Below are positions 15,661 through 25,454 of a stretch of 45,563 nucleotides of DNA, piece by piece (the first letter of the stretch is position 1; the number at the start of each line of letters is the position of its first letter). The position numbers and the translations under genes were made by a program. The DNA is from Cytophagales bacterium (GTDB lineage: Bacteria > Bacteroidota > Bacteroidia > Cytophagales > Spirosomataceae), in contig JAAFJP010000041.1 in assembly GCA_013298125.1 (NCBI GenBank), positions 1-45,563 on the forward strand, given 5' to 3'. Under the pieces are notes generated by a model. It did not search any database, had not been told where the DNA came from, and saw only the letters and a program-made list of their open reading frames with translations.

Positions 15661-18021
15661 TTAATTCTTAGCCCCCTGCACAGCACTACCTTGCGTAGTT
15701 TTTTGCTGTTGCATTGGGTTTGAACCCGCTGGGCGATTTTGCTTAAATACTTGAAAACGAGTAGGTTGCTCTGGTTCACGTGGGAAGACATTACTTTTTG
15801 TGTCAATATCTGCCGTCTCGAAGAATGGGTCTAATGTCCATTTTACTACCTTCTTATCCGTTGGAATTACCTTCTTAATTTCTTTGTCATTCAAACGCCA
15901 AATCTCAGCTGGAATTCTTACTACTTCGTCCGTTCCGTCTTCAAAATTCATTTTCACAATCACTGGACTTACTAAACCTCCTGTGTTTTTGATGTTCAAG
16001 ACATAGAAGTTCTTGTTTGATTCTACTAACTTCTTTTCGTCTTCGCCCAAGCCCGCCATCGTTTGCTCAAACCGTTTTTTATCTGACTCCGAAGTCGCAA
16101 ATTTATCGTACGAATTATAAAAATCTTTCATGTCTGGGTTTTCCTCCACTACCGTTTTCGGAATATCTTTTTTGTTACGGATGTTGCTGATTGTCTGACG
16201 TTTAGCTTCTGCATCTGCCTTGGCTTTTTCGTTTTTGGCAGTTGGTGTTGCGTTATCAATTCCGAACCATTCTACATTATCCAAAGACAAATCCACAGGC
16301 TCAACACCATAGAACCAACCTTTCCAAAACCAATCTAAATCCACACCCGAAGCATCTTCCATCGTGCGGAAAAAGTCTTGTGGGGTTGGGTGCTTGAAAG
16401 CCCAACGACGAGCATATTCCTTGAAAGCATGGTCAAATAATTCACGTCCCATCACGGTTTCACGTAATACAGTCAAAGCCGCCGCAGGTTTTGAATACGC
16501 ATTTGGTCCAAACGCCATGATGTTATCCGAACTTGACATAATTGGCATTTGTTGTGTCTTTTCTGTACGCATATAACTCACGATTGCTTGTGGGGAACCT
16601 TGACTCTCAAAATCTCTATCCCACTCTTTTTCAGCGAGTTCCTCACAAAAAGTATTCAAACCTTCATCCATCCACGACCATTGTCTTTCGTCTGAATTAA
16701 CAATCATCGGGAAGAAATTATGCCCAACTTCGTGGATAACTACGCCAATCAAAAAGTTTTTAGTACCCTCCGAATACGTCCCGTCTTCCTCTGGTCTTGC
16801 TCCATTAAACGAAATCATCGGATATTCCATCCCGCCCACAGGTCCATGAATCGACTGAGCCACTGGGTATGGATAAGGAATCGTGTGCTTTGAATAGGAA
16901 CGCAACGTATGAGCCACCAACATCGTTGAATATTTACCCCAAAGTGGCATCGCTTCTTTCGGAAAAGCTGACATTGCCCACACTTTTTTACCCTCAATAT
17001 CAACCTGCATGGCATCCCAAAGGAATTTACGAGAACCCGCAAAGGCAAAATCTCTTACGTTCTGAGCTGCAAATGTCCACGTTTTTTTACCTGATGGCTT
17101 CGCTTTCTCAGAGGCAGTGGCTTCTTCTTGTGTAACAATCATCACGGGGCGAGTGGCATTTTTAGCACTTTCCAAACGCTTCATTTGTGTCGCAGAAAGC
17201 ACCTGAGAAGGGTTTTGTAATTCACCCGTTCCCAAAACTACAAAGTCGTTCGGTGCTGTGATTGACACTCTATAATCGCCGAAAGGAACAGTAAATTCTC
17301 CTTGACCCAAAAACTGTTTGTGTTGCCAGCCGTTCACATCATCATACACACACATACGTGGAAACCACTGAGCAAGTTCGTATAAATAATTTCCATCTTT
17401 CGGAAAAAATTCGTACCCACTTCTCGCACGAGTAGCTACTGCATCAGTAATATTAAAACTCCAATCGACTGAAAATGAGAAACTTCCGCCTGTTTTTAGG
17501 GGCGTTGGTAAATCAACTCGCATCATGGTTTCGTTGATGGTAAATTTTAATGGATTACCCGCACGGTCTTTTACTGCAAGAATATTATAGCCGTATTCCT
17601 TTTTGGCAAGTACACCAGCCGTTGAAGACAAACGACCAAATGTTGTTCCTCTGTCGGTCAAAGATGAAGTGGTTGTCAATTGAGCGATACCACCTTTTTT
17701 GAAATTATTTTGGTCTAACTGCAACCACAAATAACGCAATTCATCGGGCGAAAAGTTTTTGTAAGTAATCACCTCCGAAGCCGTCATAGATTGGTTTTGG
17801 TCGTCCAATTCTGCCTTGATGTCATAGTCGGCACGGTTTTGCCAATAGTCTTTTCCAGGAGCACCCGAAGCCGCACGGTAGGAATTTGGCGTTGGCAAAG
17901 TATTGCCTAATTGCTCAAAACGAGTATTGCTATTGTATTGATTAGCAGGTTGTTGTGCTAATAGATTGGTAATTTGGACTGTCAAAAGGACAATGCCCAA
18001 CAGTAGGGTTTTACGAGTCAT
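15661..18021 (-). CDS. Secreted M1-family zinc metallopeptidase
   Basis: A 786-aa protein with a signal peptide (MTRKTLLLGIVLLTVQITNLLAQ cut near residue 23, written here only as a description of the first segment). The zinc site HEVGH lies at about 430-434 and the third ligand Glu follows after exactly 18 residues in WMDEGLNTFCEELAE, the HExxH-x18-E pattern of gluzincins. GGMEYPMISFNGA is the M1 substrate-binding GxMEN-like motif in a divergent form. A long C-terminal region contains charged sequence (about 570-786). M1 enzymes trim N-terminal residues from peptides; this one is exported. A good Bacteroidota promoter lies just upstream. Confidence 0.92.
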   Translation of the reverse strand: MTRKTLLLGIVLLTVQITNLLAQQPANQYNSNTRFEQLGNTLPTPNSYRAASGAPGKDYWQNRADYDIKAELDDQNQSMTASEVITYKNFSPDELRYLWLQLDQNNFKKGGIAQLTTTSSLTDRGTTFGRLSSTAGVLAKKEYGYNILAVKDRAGNPLKFTINETMMRVDLPTPLKTGGSFSFSVDWSFNITDAVATRARSGYEFFPKDGNYLYELAQWFPRMCVYDDVNGWQHKQFLGQGEFTVPFGDYRVSITAPNDFVVLGTGELQNPSQVLSATQMKRLESAKNATRPVMIVTQEEATASEKAKPSGKKTWTFAAQNVRDFAFAGSRKFLWDAMQVDIEGKKVWAMSAFPKEAMPLWGKYSTMLVAHTLRSYSKHTIPYPYPVAQSIHGPVGGMEYPMISFNGARPEEDGTYSEGTKNFLIGVVIHEVGHNFFPMIVNSDERQWSWMDEGLNTFCEELAEKEWDRDFESQGSPQAIVSYMRTEKTQQMPIMSSSDNIMAFGPNAYSKPAAALTVLRETVMGRELFDHAFKEYARRWAFKHPTPQDFFRTMEDASGVDLDWFWKGWFYGVEPVDLSLDNVEWFGIDNATPTAKNEKAKADAEAKRQTISNIRNKKDIPKTVVEENPDMKDFYNSYDKFATSESDKKRFEQTMAGLGEDEKKLVESNKNFYVLNIKNTGGLVSPVIVKMNFEDGTDEVVRIPAEIWRLNDKEIKKVIPTDKKVVKWTLDPFFETADIDTKSNVFPREPEQPTRFQVFKQNRPAGSNPMQQQKTTQGSAVQGAKN

Positions 18022-18053
18022 TTTTAGGTTGGATGAAAGTGAATAATTTTACT

Positions 18054-18083
18054 CAAATTTACAAAAAAAAACGGCGAGTGCAA
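18054..18083 (-). promoter_or_regulatory. Promoter of the M1 peptidase gene
   Basis: On the minus strand TTG (18081-18083) and TAAATTTG (18054-18061) are separated by 19 nt, matching the Bacteroidota -33/-7 consensus. Transcription would start near 18047, about 26 nt before the ATG at 18021. Confidence 0.65.
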
Positions 18084-18117
18084 GTACCCGCCGCTTAGTC
18101 ATTAAAGTCGTAAAAAC

Positions 18118-18951
18118 TTATAAAACGTTGAGTCGTAACTGAAAATAGGTACTCGCCAACATGGTTAATTTCTGAAAATCTGGTACTCTGATACGTTCGT
18201 TCTGTATGCGTGAGGCGGGGCAATTTTTGATTTTATCGAAAAGTCTCAGGTAATATTTGTAAGCCAAATAAACGCCTCCTTTTGCACCCCTCGGCAATTC
18301 CATAATACCACGTAAGGCAGCATCAAAATCCGCTTGGATATCGTTCTCGATGAGTTTTTTATCTTCCAAAGTAAAATTTGTAAAATCCACATCTGGAAAA
18401 TAAGTACGTCCTCTTTCTTGAAAATCTGATTTAATATCTCTCAAAAAATTCACTTTCTGAAAAGCTGAACCTAAGCGTTTGGCATCGGCTTTGAGTCGGT
18501 CATATTCTTCTAAATTTCCTTCACAAAATACTCGCAAACACATCAATCCTACTACCTCAGCCGAGCCGTAAATATAGGCTTCATAGCCTTCTTGGTTATA
18601 GTCTGCGTAGTATAAATCCATTTCCATCGAGTGCAAAAATGACTCAATCAAATCATGGTCAATTTTGTATTTATTTACCATTAATTGAAACGAATGTAGC
18701 ACAGGATTTAAACTTATACCTTCTTCGATAGCAGTATAAGTGTCTGATTTGAAACGACTTAATAAAGTTTTTTTGTCAAATCCTTCAAAGGTATCTACAA
18801 TCTCATCCGCATAGCGAACAAACCCATAAATTGCATAAATGGGCAAATGAAAGCGTTTGTCTAAGGTCTTGATTCCCAGCGTGAATGAGGTACTGTAATG
18901 CTCAGTGATGAGCTTGCTGCATTCGAGGGTTGTTGTTGTATATAAATCCAT
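18118..18951 (-). CDS. crtB: Phytoene synthase
   Basis: A 277-aa squalene/phytoene synthase. The two Asp-rich motifs are YGFVRYADEIVDTFEG (first DxxxD) and NFLRDIKSDFQERGRTYFPD (second). It condenses two geranylgeranyl diphosphates into phytoene, the first carotenoid step, on the cytoplasmic face of the membrane. It lies 91 nt downstream of crtI in the same direction, the usual Bacteroidota order. The gap between them holds AAGTT-rich words that can pair (about 18958-19062). Pigment end product cannot be named, since no cyclase or hydroxylase is present here. Confidence 0.95.
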   Translation of the reverse strand: MDLYTTTTLECSKLITEHYSTSFTLGIKTLDKRFHLPIYAIYGFVRYADEIVDTFEGFDKKTLLSRFKSDTYTAIEEGISLNPVLHSFQLMVNKYKIDHDLIESFLHSMEMDLYYADYNQEGYEAYIYGSAEVVGLMCLRVFCEGNLEEYDRLKADAKRLGSAFQKVNFLRDIKSDFQERGRTYFPDVDFTNFTLEDKKLIENDIQADFDAALRGIMELPRGAKGGVYLAYKYYLRLFDKIKNCPASRIQNERIRVPDFQKLTMLASTYFQLRLNVL

Positions 18952-18957
18952 GAGTTT

Positions 18958-19062
18958 AAGTTGCTAAGTTTCTAAGTTGTTAAGTTATTAATTTTCAGGC
19001 TATTAAGTTATTTGCAAAGGCTTTTTCTTAACTTAAAACTTATCAACTTAATGACTTAATGA
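18958..19062. repeat. AAGTT-word inverted repeat between crtI and crtB
   Basis: Words such as TAAGTTGCTAAGTTTCTAAG on the left are complementary to CTTAACTTAAAACTTATCAA and AACTTAATGACTT on the right, giving a long imperfect hairpin in the crtI-crtB gap that reaches into the 3' end of crtI. It might reduce or tune read-through into crtB. Confidence 0.5.
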
Positions 19063-20509
19063 CTTCTCCAGCTACCACCAATCCTGAAATCAGCGATGGA
19101 GGAACGCCTGGACCTGGCACAGTTAATTGTCCTGTGTAATAAAGATTTTTTACTTTTTTACTCTTTAAAGTTGGTTTCAAAAGTGCCGTTTGCATCAAGG
19201 TATTTGCCAATCCGTAGGCATTTCCTTTGAAAGCGTTATAATCACCTTTGAAATCTGCGTGAGCATAACTTCTTTTGTAAACAATTGAATCTCTGATACT
19301 TACGCCACAATATTTTTCTAAACGCTCCATGATGATATGATAATATTTCTCACGAATTTCGTCGGTATCTTCTAAATCAGGAGCAACGGGAATTAATAAA
19401 AATAAATTTTCACATCCTTCTGGTGCTACACTATTATCAGTTTTTGAAGGTGCAGATGCGTAAAAAAGTGGCTTCGAGGGCCATTGAGGTTCGGTGTAGA
19501 TTTCGTGGGCGTGTATCTTGAAATCCTCATCGAAAAAGAGGTTATGATGTTGTAATTTCGGAATTCTTTTGTTCACTCCCAAATAAAATAATAATGAAGA
19601 CGGAGCCATCACTCGTTTATCCCAATATTTTTCATCATAATTACGATAATTTTCTCCTAATAATTTATCTTCTACGTGGTGATAGTCGGCACTTGCCACG
19701 ACTACATCAGCCGTAAAATCACCATCGTTTGTAACGATTCTATTCACTTTATCTCCTTGAACATCAATCTTTTGTACATTTTTATTCAATAAAATTTTAA
19801 CGCCTTTTTCTTCTGCCAACGATACCATTCCTTTTACGATTTGGTGCATTCCGCCCATGGGATACCACGTGCCGTTTTGCATCTCCGCATAATTCATCAA
19901 ACTGTACATCGCAGGGGTATTTTCAGGCGTTGCACCCAAGAAAAGGATGGGGAATTCCATGATTTTCAAGATTTTTTCGTCTTGAAAAAACTTACGAATG
20001 TGTGAAGAAAAAGATTGAAAAACGTCCAAACGAGTTACATCATAGAGTAATTTCAAACTCAAAAATTCGGTAATACTTCGTGATGGTTTCCAAACAAAAT
20101 TATTGATGCCGACATCGTATTTATACTCCGCCTGACGCATAAATTCTTGAAATTTCGCCCGACTGCCAGCTTCCATTGATTCAAATAAATCGCCTAATTT
20201 ATCAACTCCTGCGGGGAGATTGATGGTTTCGTTGCCTTCCAAGATAACAGAGTAAGAAGGATCTAATCTTACTAAATCGTAATAATCAGAAACCTTTTTC
20301 CCGAAGGTAGCGAAGTAGTTTTCAAAAATATCAGGCATCCAATACCAACTCGGACCCATGTCGAACGTAAAGCCTTCTGCCTCAAAAACCCTCGCACGAC
20401 CACCAGCGACGCTATTTTTCTCTAAAATGGTAACTTCATGCCCTTTGTCTGCCAAACTTGTAGCCGCCGCCAAACCCGAAAATCCCGAACCGATAACTAT
20501 TACTTTCAT
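19043..20509 (-). CDS. crtI: Phytoene desaturase
   Basis: A 488-aa FAD-dependent CrtI-type desaturase. The dinucleotide fold at the N-terminus reads VIGSGFSGLAAATSLADKGH followed by EVTILEKN, and the C-terminal FAD signature is YYTGQLTVPGPGVPPSLISG. It introduces double bonds into phytoene, typically giving lycopene. Its ATG at 20509 follows a -7-like box by about 47 nt. It is the first gene of the crtIB unit. Full length, nothing missing. Confidence 0.95.
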   Translation of the reverse strand: MKVIVIGSGFSGLAAATSLADKGHEVTILEKNSVAGGRARVFEAEGFTFDMGPSWYWMPDIFENYFATFGKKVSDYYDLVRLDPSYSVILEGNETINLPAGVDKLGDLFESMEAGSRAKFQEFMRQAEYKYDVGINNFVWKPSRSITEFLSLKLLYDVTRLDVFQSFSSHIRKFFQDEKILKIMEFPILFLGATPENTPAMYSLMNYAEMQNGTWYPMGGMHQIVKGMVSLAEEKGVKILLNKNVQKIDVQGDKVNRIVTNDGDFTADVVVASADYHHVEDKLLGENYRNYDEKYWDKRVMAPSSLLFYLGVNKRIPKLQHHNLFFDEDFKIHAHEIYTEPQWPSKPLFYASAPSKTDNSVAPEGCENLFLLIPVAPDLEDTDEIREKYYHIIMERLEKYCGVSIRDSIVYKRSYAHADFKGDYNAFKGNAYGLANTLMQTALLKPTLKSKKVKNLYYTGQLTVPGPGVPPSLISGLVVAGEVIKSLS

Positions 20510-20555
20510 TTAACCTTGTTGAATATTTCTATGGTAATTATTGATAAATATTAAA

Positions 20556-20563
20556 CAAAGATA
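20556..20563 (-). promoter_or_regulatory. Candidate -7 element for crtI
   Basis: TATCTTTG on the minus strand fits TAnnTTTG. The start site would be near 20549, leaving a leader of about 40 nt. No strong -33 TTG is seen at 19-20 nt. Confidence 0.5.
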
Positions 20564-20752
20564 AAAAGGCTTTGTTTGAGAAATCATCACGAAACTTTGT
20601 TTTTGTCCTTGTTGAAGGGAAATTGTAAACTTAGACTATGTTTGGCTTAGCAGAACTTCTCCAAACACCAAACTCAAAAAGAAAAGTATAAACAGGTTTA
20701 TTCGTTGATTCTCTTTTGACATAAATTACTTTTCTAAACGGAATGAACTGTG

Positions 20753-20949
20753 TTAGTGATGAAAAGATAAGATTTATCAATATTTTACTACATCACGAAA
20801 AGCTCCCAAAATTGCCGTTGAAGGCTTTTGGGCATGAATTTTGAGGAGAAAAAGAAAAGTAGTACGTATTTTTTTCGTGGACCTAAAATTTTCTATAAAA
20901 TTACCATTTGCTCATTTCTTTACATAATTAGTGTAGAAAAGATAAGATT
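20753..20949. repeat. Pair of 22-bp direct repeats upstream of crtI and the DUF1800 gene
   Basis: TTAGTG, two variable bases, then GAAAAGATAAGATT occurs at 20753-20774 and 20928-20949, 175 bp apart, in the same orientation. The only differences are the two middle bases (AT against TA). Confidence 0.75.
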
Positions 20950-21068
20950 AATTGCTAAATTTAGAGAATTATTAAACCACTAAAACGTCTTCTACTTCTT
21001 AAAATGTTTCTTTTACGCTTGTTACTTAATCCTTATTGTGTTTCCCATAATCTTAATTTACTGAATTT

Positions 21069-22793
21069 ATGAATTACTCTCTGGACGCTTATGCTCAACC
21101 TCTTACGGTGGCACAAGCTATTCATTTACTCCGAAGAACAACATTCGGACCTGCTCAAAATCATATCTCGGCTTTTACGGGGATTAGTGCTGGTTTGGCG
21201 ATTCAAACTTTGATTGATAACATCGATCTGAATCCAACACCCCAACCCATTGATTTGAACACTACCTTGACACCTAATCCAAGTGTCGGGCAGCCTTATG
21301 TAGGGCTTCCTTATGAAGGCATCCGAAGTAGTGATTTTAGAAATTATCTTCGCAATTGGTGGATTGGCTTGATGGCAGCTCAAACCAATAACCCTTCCTT
21401 GGCAGAAAAACTAACCATGTTTTGGCAAAATCATTTCGTAACGGAAGCACCTGATGTAAGTGACCATCGTGCTATCTATCGGTATTTTAGCCTCATTAGA
21501 ACCAGTATTTTGGGCAATTTCAGAGACTTTGTGTATAACATAACCCAAGACCCTGCGATGCTCAAATACCTCAATGGGCATGATAATGAAAAAACGAAAC
21601 CTAATGAAAACTACGCCCGTGAGTTGCAAGAGTTGTTTGTGGTCGGGGCAAAGGATTTTGCGGGAAATAATAACTATACAGAAAATGATGTAAAAGCTGC
21701 CGCAAGGGTTCTAACAGGTTGGCAATATGATTTTTTTGGTAAAGCTGGCTCAACTGGTGTAATCTCAAAATTTGTATCATCACGTCACGATACGACCAAT
21801 AAACAGTTTTCCACAAAATATCCTGACCCTGTAAACCCTACCTTGGGAACGGTCATTACAGGGCGTTCGGTTCCTCCCGTGGGTTATGCTACCGAAGGAG
21901 ATGCTGAATTGGATGATTTATTGACGATGCTTTTTCGCCACCCCGAAACGCCGAAGTTTATTTGTCGCAAAATCTATCGTTTTTTTGTTAATCCTAATGT
22001 TACCCAAGATATTGAAACCAATGTAATTATTCCCTTAGCTAACCTTTTCAAAAGCCAAGACCCTGTTACGGGTAGAACTTTTGAAATTAAGCCCGTTATC
22101 AAAAAATTATTAATGTCGCAACATTTTTATGATGAAGAAAATATCGGCTCAATCGTAAAAGCCCCTTCTGAATTAATCATTGGAACTTTTCAATTTTTTG
22201 GTTTTAGCACTCCTGTAATTACACCAGGGGATTTGAATAGTATTGCGATATACAAAGGTTACACCGATTACATTTACGCTCGTATGAACGAAATGCAGAT
22301 GAGTATTTTTGCACAACCCACAGTTTTTGGGTACGATGCCTACTATCAGCCTGGTTTATCCCGAAATTGGATTAATGCTACGATGATTGGTTTACGCAAT
22401 AAATTTGGTGATGCCATGATTACGGGTCTGAATCAGACCTTCTCAGGCACTGGTACAGGTGTCACACCATATAAGGCTAAAATTGATTTCTTGGCTTGGG
22501 TGGATAAACCTACAACTGCCGCTCCTAATTATTATGATGCTTCTGACCCTGTTTCAATAATTGATTTATTAACTAAAAATCTGTTTGCTACAGGACTAAA
22601 CTCCAATCAAAAAAATTTCTTGATTGATACGATTTTTATGCAAAATGAAGCCCGAAACATTTGGACTAACAATTGGAATATGTACAAAACAGCCACTCCC
22701 GCCAATCTTGCATCAAGAGCAGCAAGTGTGCGAGGACGTTTAGAAAATGTAATGAAATATCTTTTCAGAATGGCTGAATATCAGATTTTTTAA
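21069..22793 (+). CDS. DUF1800 domain protein
   Basis: A 574-aa DUF1800 protein. The N-terminal signature is AQAIHLLRRTTFGPAQNHI, and later come MFWQNHFVT, NYARELQELFVVGAKDF, VKAAARVLTGWQYD and HPETPKFICRKIYRFFVNP, all diagnostic. It has no clear cleavable signal at this start. The DUF1501 gene follows in the same direction, and the two families are nearly always neighbours, suggesting they act together, probably in the envelope. Biochemical function is not established. The region upstream carries two direct repeats. Confidence 0.92.
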   Translation: MNYSLDAYAQPLTVAQAIHLLRRTTFGPAQNHISAFTGISAGLAIQTLIDNIDLNPTPQPIDLNTTLTPNPSVGQPYVGLPYEGIRSSDFRNYLRNWWIGLMAAQTNNPSLAEKLTMFWQNHFVTEAPDVSDHRAIYRYFSLIRTSILGNFRDFVYNITQDPAMLKYLNGHDNEKTKPNENYARELQELFVVGAKDFAGNNNYTENDVKAAARVLTGWQYDFFGKAGSTGVISKFVSSRHDTTNKQFSTKYPDPVNPTLGTVITGRSVPPVGYATEGDAELDDLLTMLFRHPETPKFICRKIYRFFVNPNVTQDIETNVIIPLANLFKSQDPVTGRTFEIKPVIKKLLMSQHFYDEENIGSIVKAPSELIIGTFQFFGFSTPVITPGDLNSIAIYKGYTDYIYARMNEMQMSIFAQPTVFGYDAYYQPGLSRNWINATMIGLRNKFGDAMITGLNQTFSGTGTGVTPYKAKIDFLAWVDKPTTAAPNYYDASDPVSIIDLLTKNLFATGLNSNQKNFLIDTIFMQNEARNIWTNNWNMYKTATPANLASRAASVRGRLENVMKYLFRMAEYQIF

Positions 22794-22942
22794 AGTGATA
22801 AGGTATGAGTGATAAATGAAGTTTATTTTATTGAAAATCAACTCATTACAAAAAATAAAACATTTTTTTAATCCAAATTTTGTCAAAAAAGCCAATAGCT
22901 AAAAGTCAATTGCCGATAGCTCACAGCAAAAGCCATAAAAAC

Positions 22943-24529
22943 ATGAAACGTAGAGATTTTATTGCCGCAACATCCTCTTTTTTATTACCCGTAATGGTTG
23001 AAGGTTTTGGTGTAAAAGCCTTTGGTATCAATTCGCCTTTGGTACAATCCTTGTTAAAAACCAACGCCCTTGCCAAAGACCGTGCCTTAGTGATAATTTA
23101 TATGAGTGGCGGTAATGACGGATTAAATACAGTCATTCCACTCGACCAATATTCTCAATATAACAATCTCAGAGCTAATATTGCCATTCCGCAGGCTTCT
23201 GTTTTGCCTTTGGGAAATGGCTCTACGGGCTTGCACCCAAGCATGACGGGCTTGAAACAAATGCACGATAATGGTAAATTGTCAGTCGTTCATTCCGTTT
23301 CGTACCCAACGCCCAATTACTCGCACCAACGAGCCACGGATATTTGGATGACTGCTACTGATTCTGCCGTAACGGAGGATACAGGTTGGGCAGGGCGATA
23401 TTTGGAAGACCGTTTCACTAATTATCCAACACCTCCGATTACGGATAGAGATAATTTGAACGCTACGATGGAAGACCCGTTGGCTATTCAGATAGGGTAT
23501 TTGACTTCTACAACCCTCTTGGGAAGTAATCAGTCAATGGCTGTTGCCATCAGCGACCCCGTTGAGTATGCGAAATTAATAGGTGGAGGGGGTGCTACTC
23601 TTCCACCAGTAGATTTACCTTGCAACAATACTTGTGAGGCGGCAGATTTAATTTCATTTATTCGTAATCAACAGGTGTTAGCGATTGGTTATTCATCTGA
23701 AATCACAGCCGCTCATAATGCAGGAAACTTTACTTATACAACTAATCCTTATCCAACTGCTAATACCAACTCGGTAGCAGACCAGCTAAAAATCGTAGCT
23801 CGTTTGATTGGTGGCGGACTCAAAACGAAAGTATATTTTATCTCACTTGGAGGATTTGATACTCATTCAGAACAGGTTACAGTAAACAAAACTACTGGAG
23901 CAACAAATCCCTTGACAGGAAATCATAATACACTTTTGGGTAGATTATCTGAAGGCATCAAAGCATTTCAGGATGATTTACAACTACGTGGGATTGAAGA
24001 TAAAGTAGTAGGTTTTACTTTTTCAGAATTTGGAAGAAGAGCAAATTCAAATGCAAGTGCAGGCACAGACCACGGAGTAGCAGCCCCAATGTTTGTTTTT
24101 GGTAGTAGTCTAAAACGTCAATCCGTAGGAAGAAACCCAAATATTGGAGGTTATTCAAACCTTCCAAATGATTTGAATGGAACGGTTGGTAATCAAGATT
24201 TGAAGATGCAGATTGACTTCCGAAGAATCTACTGGGATATTTTAGTTGATTGGTTTGGAAGAAGCAAAACCGAAGTAACTTCTTTATTCTTAAATAAATC
24301 GTTTGACACCGTTTCATTATTTACGGATGAAGTTTGTACCATTAAAACAGGGAGCTGGCACGATGAAAAAACGTGGTCTTGCGGGCGTGTGCCTTTCACG
24401 ACTGAGAACACCCGTATATGTGCGGGGCATAGCGTTACGCTCAATGCAAATGCTTCGGTAAAAAATCTTCAAAATTTTGGAAATTTGACAATGGCGGCGG
24501 GCGTGAAACTTACAGTTGCAGGTCTATAA
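22943..24529 (+). CDS. DUF1501 domain protein with C-terminal WSCGRVP-type domain
   Basis: A 528-aa protein starting at the ATG at 22943, which gives MKRRDFIAATSSFLLPVM, a twin-arginine-like or Sec export signal; a longer TTG start at 22880 adds only a poor leader. The DUF1501 core shows LVIIYMSGGNDGLNTVIPLD, LHPSMTGLKQMHDNGKLSVV, ISLGGFDTHSEQ and FSEFGRRANSNASAGTDHG, related to the sulfatase/alkaline phosphatase fold. After about residue 455 a separate domain begins with CTIKTGSWHDEKTWSCGRVP and ends in beta-repeat-like sequence, typical of surface proteins in Cytophagales. The DUF1800 gene is 149 nt upstream. TatC is encoded convergently next door. Confidence 0.9.
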   Translation: MKRRDFIAATSSFLLPVMVEGFGVKAFGINSPLVQSLLKTNALAKDRALVIIYMSGGNDGLNTVIPLDQYSQYNNLRANIAIPQASVLPLGNGSTGLHPSMTGLKQMHDNGKLSVVHSVSYPTPNYSHQRATDIWMTATDSAVTEDTGWAGRYLEDRFTNYPTPPITDRDNLNATMEDPLAIQIGYLTSTTLLGSNQSMAVAISDPVEYAKLIGGGGATLPPVDLPCNNTCEAADLISFIRNQQVLAIGYSSEITAAHNAGNFTYTTNPYPTANTNSVADQLKIVARLIGGGLKTKVYFISLGGFDTHSEQVTVNKTTGATNPLTGNHNTLLGRLSEGIKAFQDDLQLRGIEDKVVGFTFSEFGRRANSNASAGTDHGVAAPMFVFGSSLKRQSVGRNPNIGGYSNLPNDLNGTVGNQDLKMQIDFRRIYWDILVDWFGRSKTEVTSLFLNKSFDTVSLFTDEVCTIKTGSWHDEKTWSCGRVPFTTENTRICAGHSVTLNANASVKNLQNFGNLTMAAGVKLTVAGL

Positions 24530-24582
24530 AATCACAAAAAGGGCTACGAAAATACATTTCGTAGCCCTTTTTGTGATTTTAT
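24526..24582. terminator. Bidirectional terminator between the DUF1501 gene and tatC
   Basis: Perfect 26-bp arms (24526-24551 and 24557-24582) with GGGCTACGAAA at the tip and a 5-nt loop. A and T runs on both sides make it work in both directions. The left arm includes the DUF1501 stop codon and the right arm ends just before the tatC stop. Confidence 0.93.
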
Positions 24583-25428
24583 CTACAATAACTCCGCATC
24601 ACGCCTTTTATTCACCCTTGCCGAAACCAAAATACTCACTTCGTAAAGCCCCAATAGTGGTAGCGTTACCAATAATTGTGAAATCATATCTGGCGAAGGC
24701 GTAATCACAGCCGCCAAAATCAAGATGACAACAATAGCATGACGACGGTACTCACGCATGAAAGCGGGCGTAAGCACTCCCACCTGCGAGAGTACATAGG
24801 CAATCATAGGTAATTGGAAGGTAATTCCACACGCCAATGTCATCGTCGAGAGTAATGAAATATAATCATTAATATCAAACTGATTTTGAATAGCATCATC
24901 TAATTTGAAACTTGCCAAAAAGTTAATTGCCATTGGTGAAACCACATAATAGCCAAAACCAACGCCCAAAAAGAATAGTAAAGAAACCCAAAAAACCGCT
25001 CCACGGGCTGCACTGGCTTCTTTGAGTTTCAAACCAGGTTTTACAAAACGCCAAATTTCCCAAAAGAAATAAGGAAAAGAGAATAACAAACCAACCATGA
25101 GTGATTGCGTAAGTGCCATCATAAATTGTCCTGATACTTCACGGCTTTGTAAGATAAAATCAGCTTGTTTAAAACATAGTCCTTCTACACCCGTCAAATC
25201 CGCTAATTTGCAAAGCATTCTATTCGTCCAAAATTCTGATTTTGAAGGAGCCATGATAATTCCCCCAAAAATTTCCTTCTGAAAAACCCATGCCCCAATC
25301 GTGAAAACCAAAATCGAAATCAACGAACGGATAATATGCCAACGGAGTTCTTCGAGGTGGTCGATGAAGGACATTTCTTTGCCTTCGGTTTCATCTATTT
25401 CTGAGTCAAATTCTTGATCTAATGCCAT
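24583..25428 (-). CDS. tatC: Sec-independent protein translocase TatC
   Basis: A 281-aa polytopic membrane protein with the TatC signature MSFIDHLEELRWHIIRS and IRSLISILVFTIGAWVF near the N-terminus, PYFFWEIWRFVKPGLKLKE and ITFQLPMIAYVLS, plus six membrane helices. It is the receptor of twin-arginine precursors. The start is placed at the ATG at 25428 (MALDQEF); the longer TTG form at 25461 would run over the vapC stop. A Tat-like signal in the neighbouring DUF1501 protein is a possible client. Downstream end shares a bidirectional terminator. Confidence 0.95.
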   Translation of the reverse strand: MALDQEFDSEIDETEGKEMSFIDHLEELRWHIIRSLISILVFTIGAWVFQKEIFGGIIMAPSKSEFWTNRMLCKLADLTGVEGLCFKQADFILQSREVSGQFMMALTQSLMVGLLFSFPYFFWEIWRFVKPGLKLKEASAARGAVFWVSLLFFLGVGFGYYVVSPMAINFLASFKLDDAIQNQFDINDYISLLSTMTLACGITFQLPMIAYVLSQVGVLTPAFMREYRRHAIVVILILAAVITPSPDMISQLLVTLPLLGLYEVSILVSARVNKRRDAELL

Positions 25429-25454
25429 TTTATTAAGGTTAGGTAGTATGTTAT

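Larger units (their letters stand above)
20510..21068. other. Divergent intergenic region between crtI and the DUF1800 gene
   Basis: A 559-nt AT-rich gap with no convincing ORF. It contains a -7 box for crtI and a pair of 22-bp direct repeats (both listed separately), and several AAAGAAAAGTA words. I found no hairpin terminator. Its length and repeats suggest regulation of the divergent genes. Confidence 0.55.
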
